From: DATJBC01 sp035515515
Lineage (GTDB): Bacteria; Actinomycetota; Acidimicrobiia; Acidimicrobiales; UBA8190
Assembly: GCA_035515515.1 (NCBI GenBank)
Contig: DATJBC010000010.1
Span: 1-6,527 of the forward strand
Direction: 5' to 3'
DNA: 6,527 nucleotides
Shown here: in pieces, positions 6,243 through 6,527 of the stretch
Layout of the letters: each line of letters starts with the position of its first letter
Position numbering within the stretch: the stretch's first letter is position 1
Notes under the pieces: generated by a model
Seen by the model: the letters and a program-made list of their open reading frames with translations, nothing else
What the model was told of the DNA's origin: nothing
Databases searched by the model: none
Position numbers and translations under genes: made by a program

Positions 6243-6269
6243 GCGAGTCACGACTGATTGTCACGGACT

Positions 6270-6299
6270 CCTATCGACGCATGCCCTATGGGAAGTCAA
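6270..6299 (-). promoter_or_regulatory. Candidate sigma-70-type promoter for the operon
   Basis: TTGACT (6299-6294) is a near-perfect -35 hexamer. Eighteen bases later comes GATAGG (6275-6270), a poor -10 match with three of six consensus bases. Transcription would start near 6263 and give a leader of about 225 bases. It is the best -35 match I saw in the upstream region, but it is also half of a direct repeat and may be an operator instead. Confidence 0.35.
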
Positions 6300-6311
6300 C
6301 TTTCGGTCAAC
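6295..6311 (-). repeat. GTTGAC direct repeat with 11-base period
   Basis: On the minus strand GTTGAC occurs at 6311-6306 and again at 6300-6295, exactly 11 bases apart (GTTGACCGAAAGTTGACT). One helical turn between half-sites is typical of head-to-tail binding by OmpR/PhoB-type response regulators. The second copy includes the candidate -35 box. Seen directly; the regulator is inference. Confidence 0.4.
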
Positions 6312-6489
6312 TGGGAAGGCGGGCCGCCGGGCGCGCAAATTGCCTGGTCACAGCCCGTGAGGATCGCTGGAAGAGCCCATCCGGCACGCCGGGTTCCGCT
6401 CCGGCCCGTCCGGGTGCCCAGGCTCGCTCGGGTGTGCCCTTCCGCCCCTGCGCAACCCCCCCGCCGGACCTCCCCGCCGTACACACATC

Positions 6490-6506
6490 GTGGTCTTTAA
6501 GACCAC
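6490..6506. promoter_or_regulatory. 17-base palindrome, probable operator
   Basis: GTGGTCTT and AAGACCAC form a perfect inverted repeat of 8 bases around one central T (GTGGTCTTTAAGACCAC). Neither strand has a T-run after it, so a terminator is unlikely. The TGGTC...GACCA arms resemble sites of FadR-type GntR regulators. The site lies about 455 bases from the LAFTG protein start, so it may serve a gene beyond the right edge. Confidence 0.45.
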
Positions 6507-6527
6507 ACACGGTCCGACTTCTCCCAT

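Larger units (their letters stand above)
6036..6527. other. Non-coding region upstream of the operon
   Basis: No convincing gene lies in these 492 bases. The short open frames here (for example 6258-6500 on plus and 6307-6510 on minus) are Arg/Pro/Gly-rich, lack ribosome binding sites and show no recognisable motif. The part between about 6120 and 6310 is visibly less GC-rich than the coding parts, as expected of a promoter and leader. I see no tRNA, no CRISPR and no riboswitch consensus that I recognise. The right third (6361-6480) is GC-rich with several short self-complementary stretches but no clear function. Confidence 0.6.

Noticed and set aside
6036..6300. Riboswitch in the long leader (c-di-GMP, c-di-AMP, cobalamin or similar)
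   Set aside because: I looked for the conserved blocks of these classes on the minus strand and found none; only simple hairpins and repeats are visible. A covariance-model search would settle it.
6258..6500. Possible 80-residue plus-strand gene in the upstream region
   Set aside because: TTG start without a ribosome binding site and an Arg/Pro/Ala-rich composition with no motif. It also crosses the promoter-like region and the palindrome.
6307..6510. Possible 67-residue minus-strand gene in the upstream region
   Set aside because: Gly/Arg-rich and featureless, and it overlaps several GC-rich self-complementary stretches. A frame from the ATG at 6527 gives an equally unconvincing peptide.
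1..6527. CRISPR array, insertion sequence, tRNA or phage genes
   Set aside because: No regularly spaced repeats, transposase-like proteins, terminal inverted repeats, tRNA cloverleaf or phage motifs were seen on either strand.

Overview
The window is very GC-rich. Its genes all read on the minus strand and are packed with 1-22 base overlaps or very short gaps, mostly with GTG or TTG starts beside a few ATG starts. The small first protein carries an LAFTG sorting signal, the LAXTG type that class E sortases use in high-GC Actinobacteria. Together these point to an actinobacterium. An acidimicrobial lineage is possible, but that is only an impression from the style of the LAFTGAD surface protein; no rRNA or other taxonomic marker is present.

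Layout in the direction of transcription (right to left). About 490 bases at the right end (6036-6527) hold no convincing gene. They carry a candidate promoter, direct repeats, leader hairpins and a palindrome. Next comes a 106-residue secreted protein with a sortase signal (6035-5715). It is followed by a membrane polyprenyl-phosphate sugar-1-phosphate transferase (5665-4154) and then a 95-base gap containing a strong GC hairpin next to a perfect 14-base palindrome. After the gap come a GT4 glycosyltransferase (4058-2712), a membrane GT2 glycosyltransferase (2715-1552), a second GT4 glycosyltransferase (1537-344), and the N-terminal 114 residues of a third GT4-like glycosyltransferase (344-1, running off the left edge).

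Taken together this is the front part of an exopolysaccharide, capsule or surface-glycan assembly operon. The phosphotransferase would load the first sugar phosphate onto a lipid carrier at the inner membrane face. The glycosyltransferases would then extend the lipid-linked unit. No flippase, polymerase, chain-length regulator or export gene is visible; these would have to lie to the left or elsewhere. The last four genes are tightly coupled: a GTGA overlap, a 14-base gap with a good ribosome binding site, and a TGATG overlap. They were therefore probably selected to be made in fixed proportion.

The enzymes themselves belong to well-known families. The less ordinary points are the tiny sortase-anchored protein at the head of the operon, the hairpin pair that splits the operon, a Pro/Gly-rich insertion in the first GT4 enzyme, and the repeat architecture of the upstream region. 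I found no evidence of a wholly new system.
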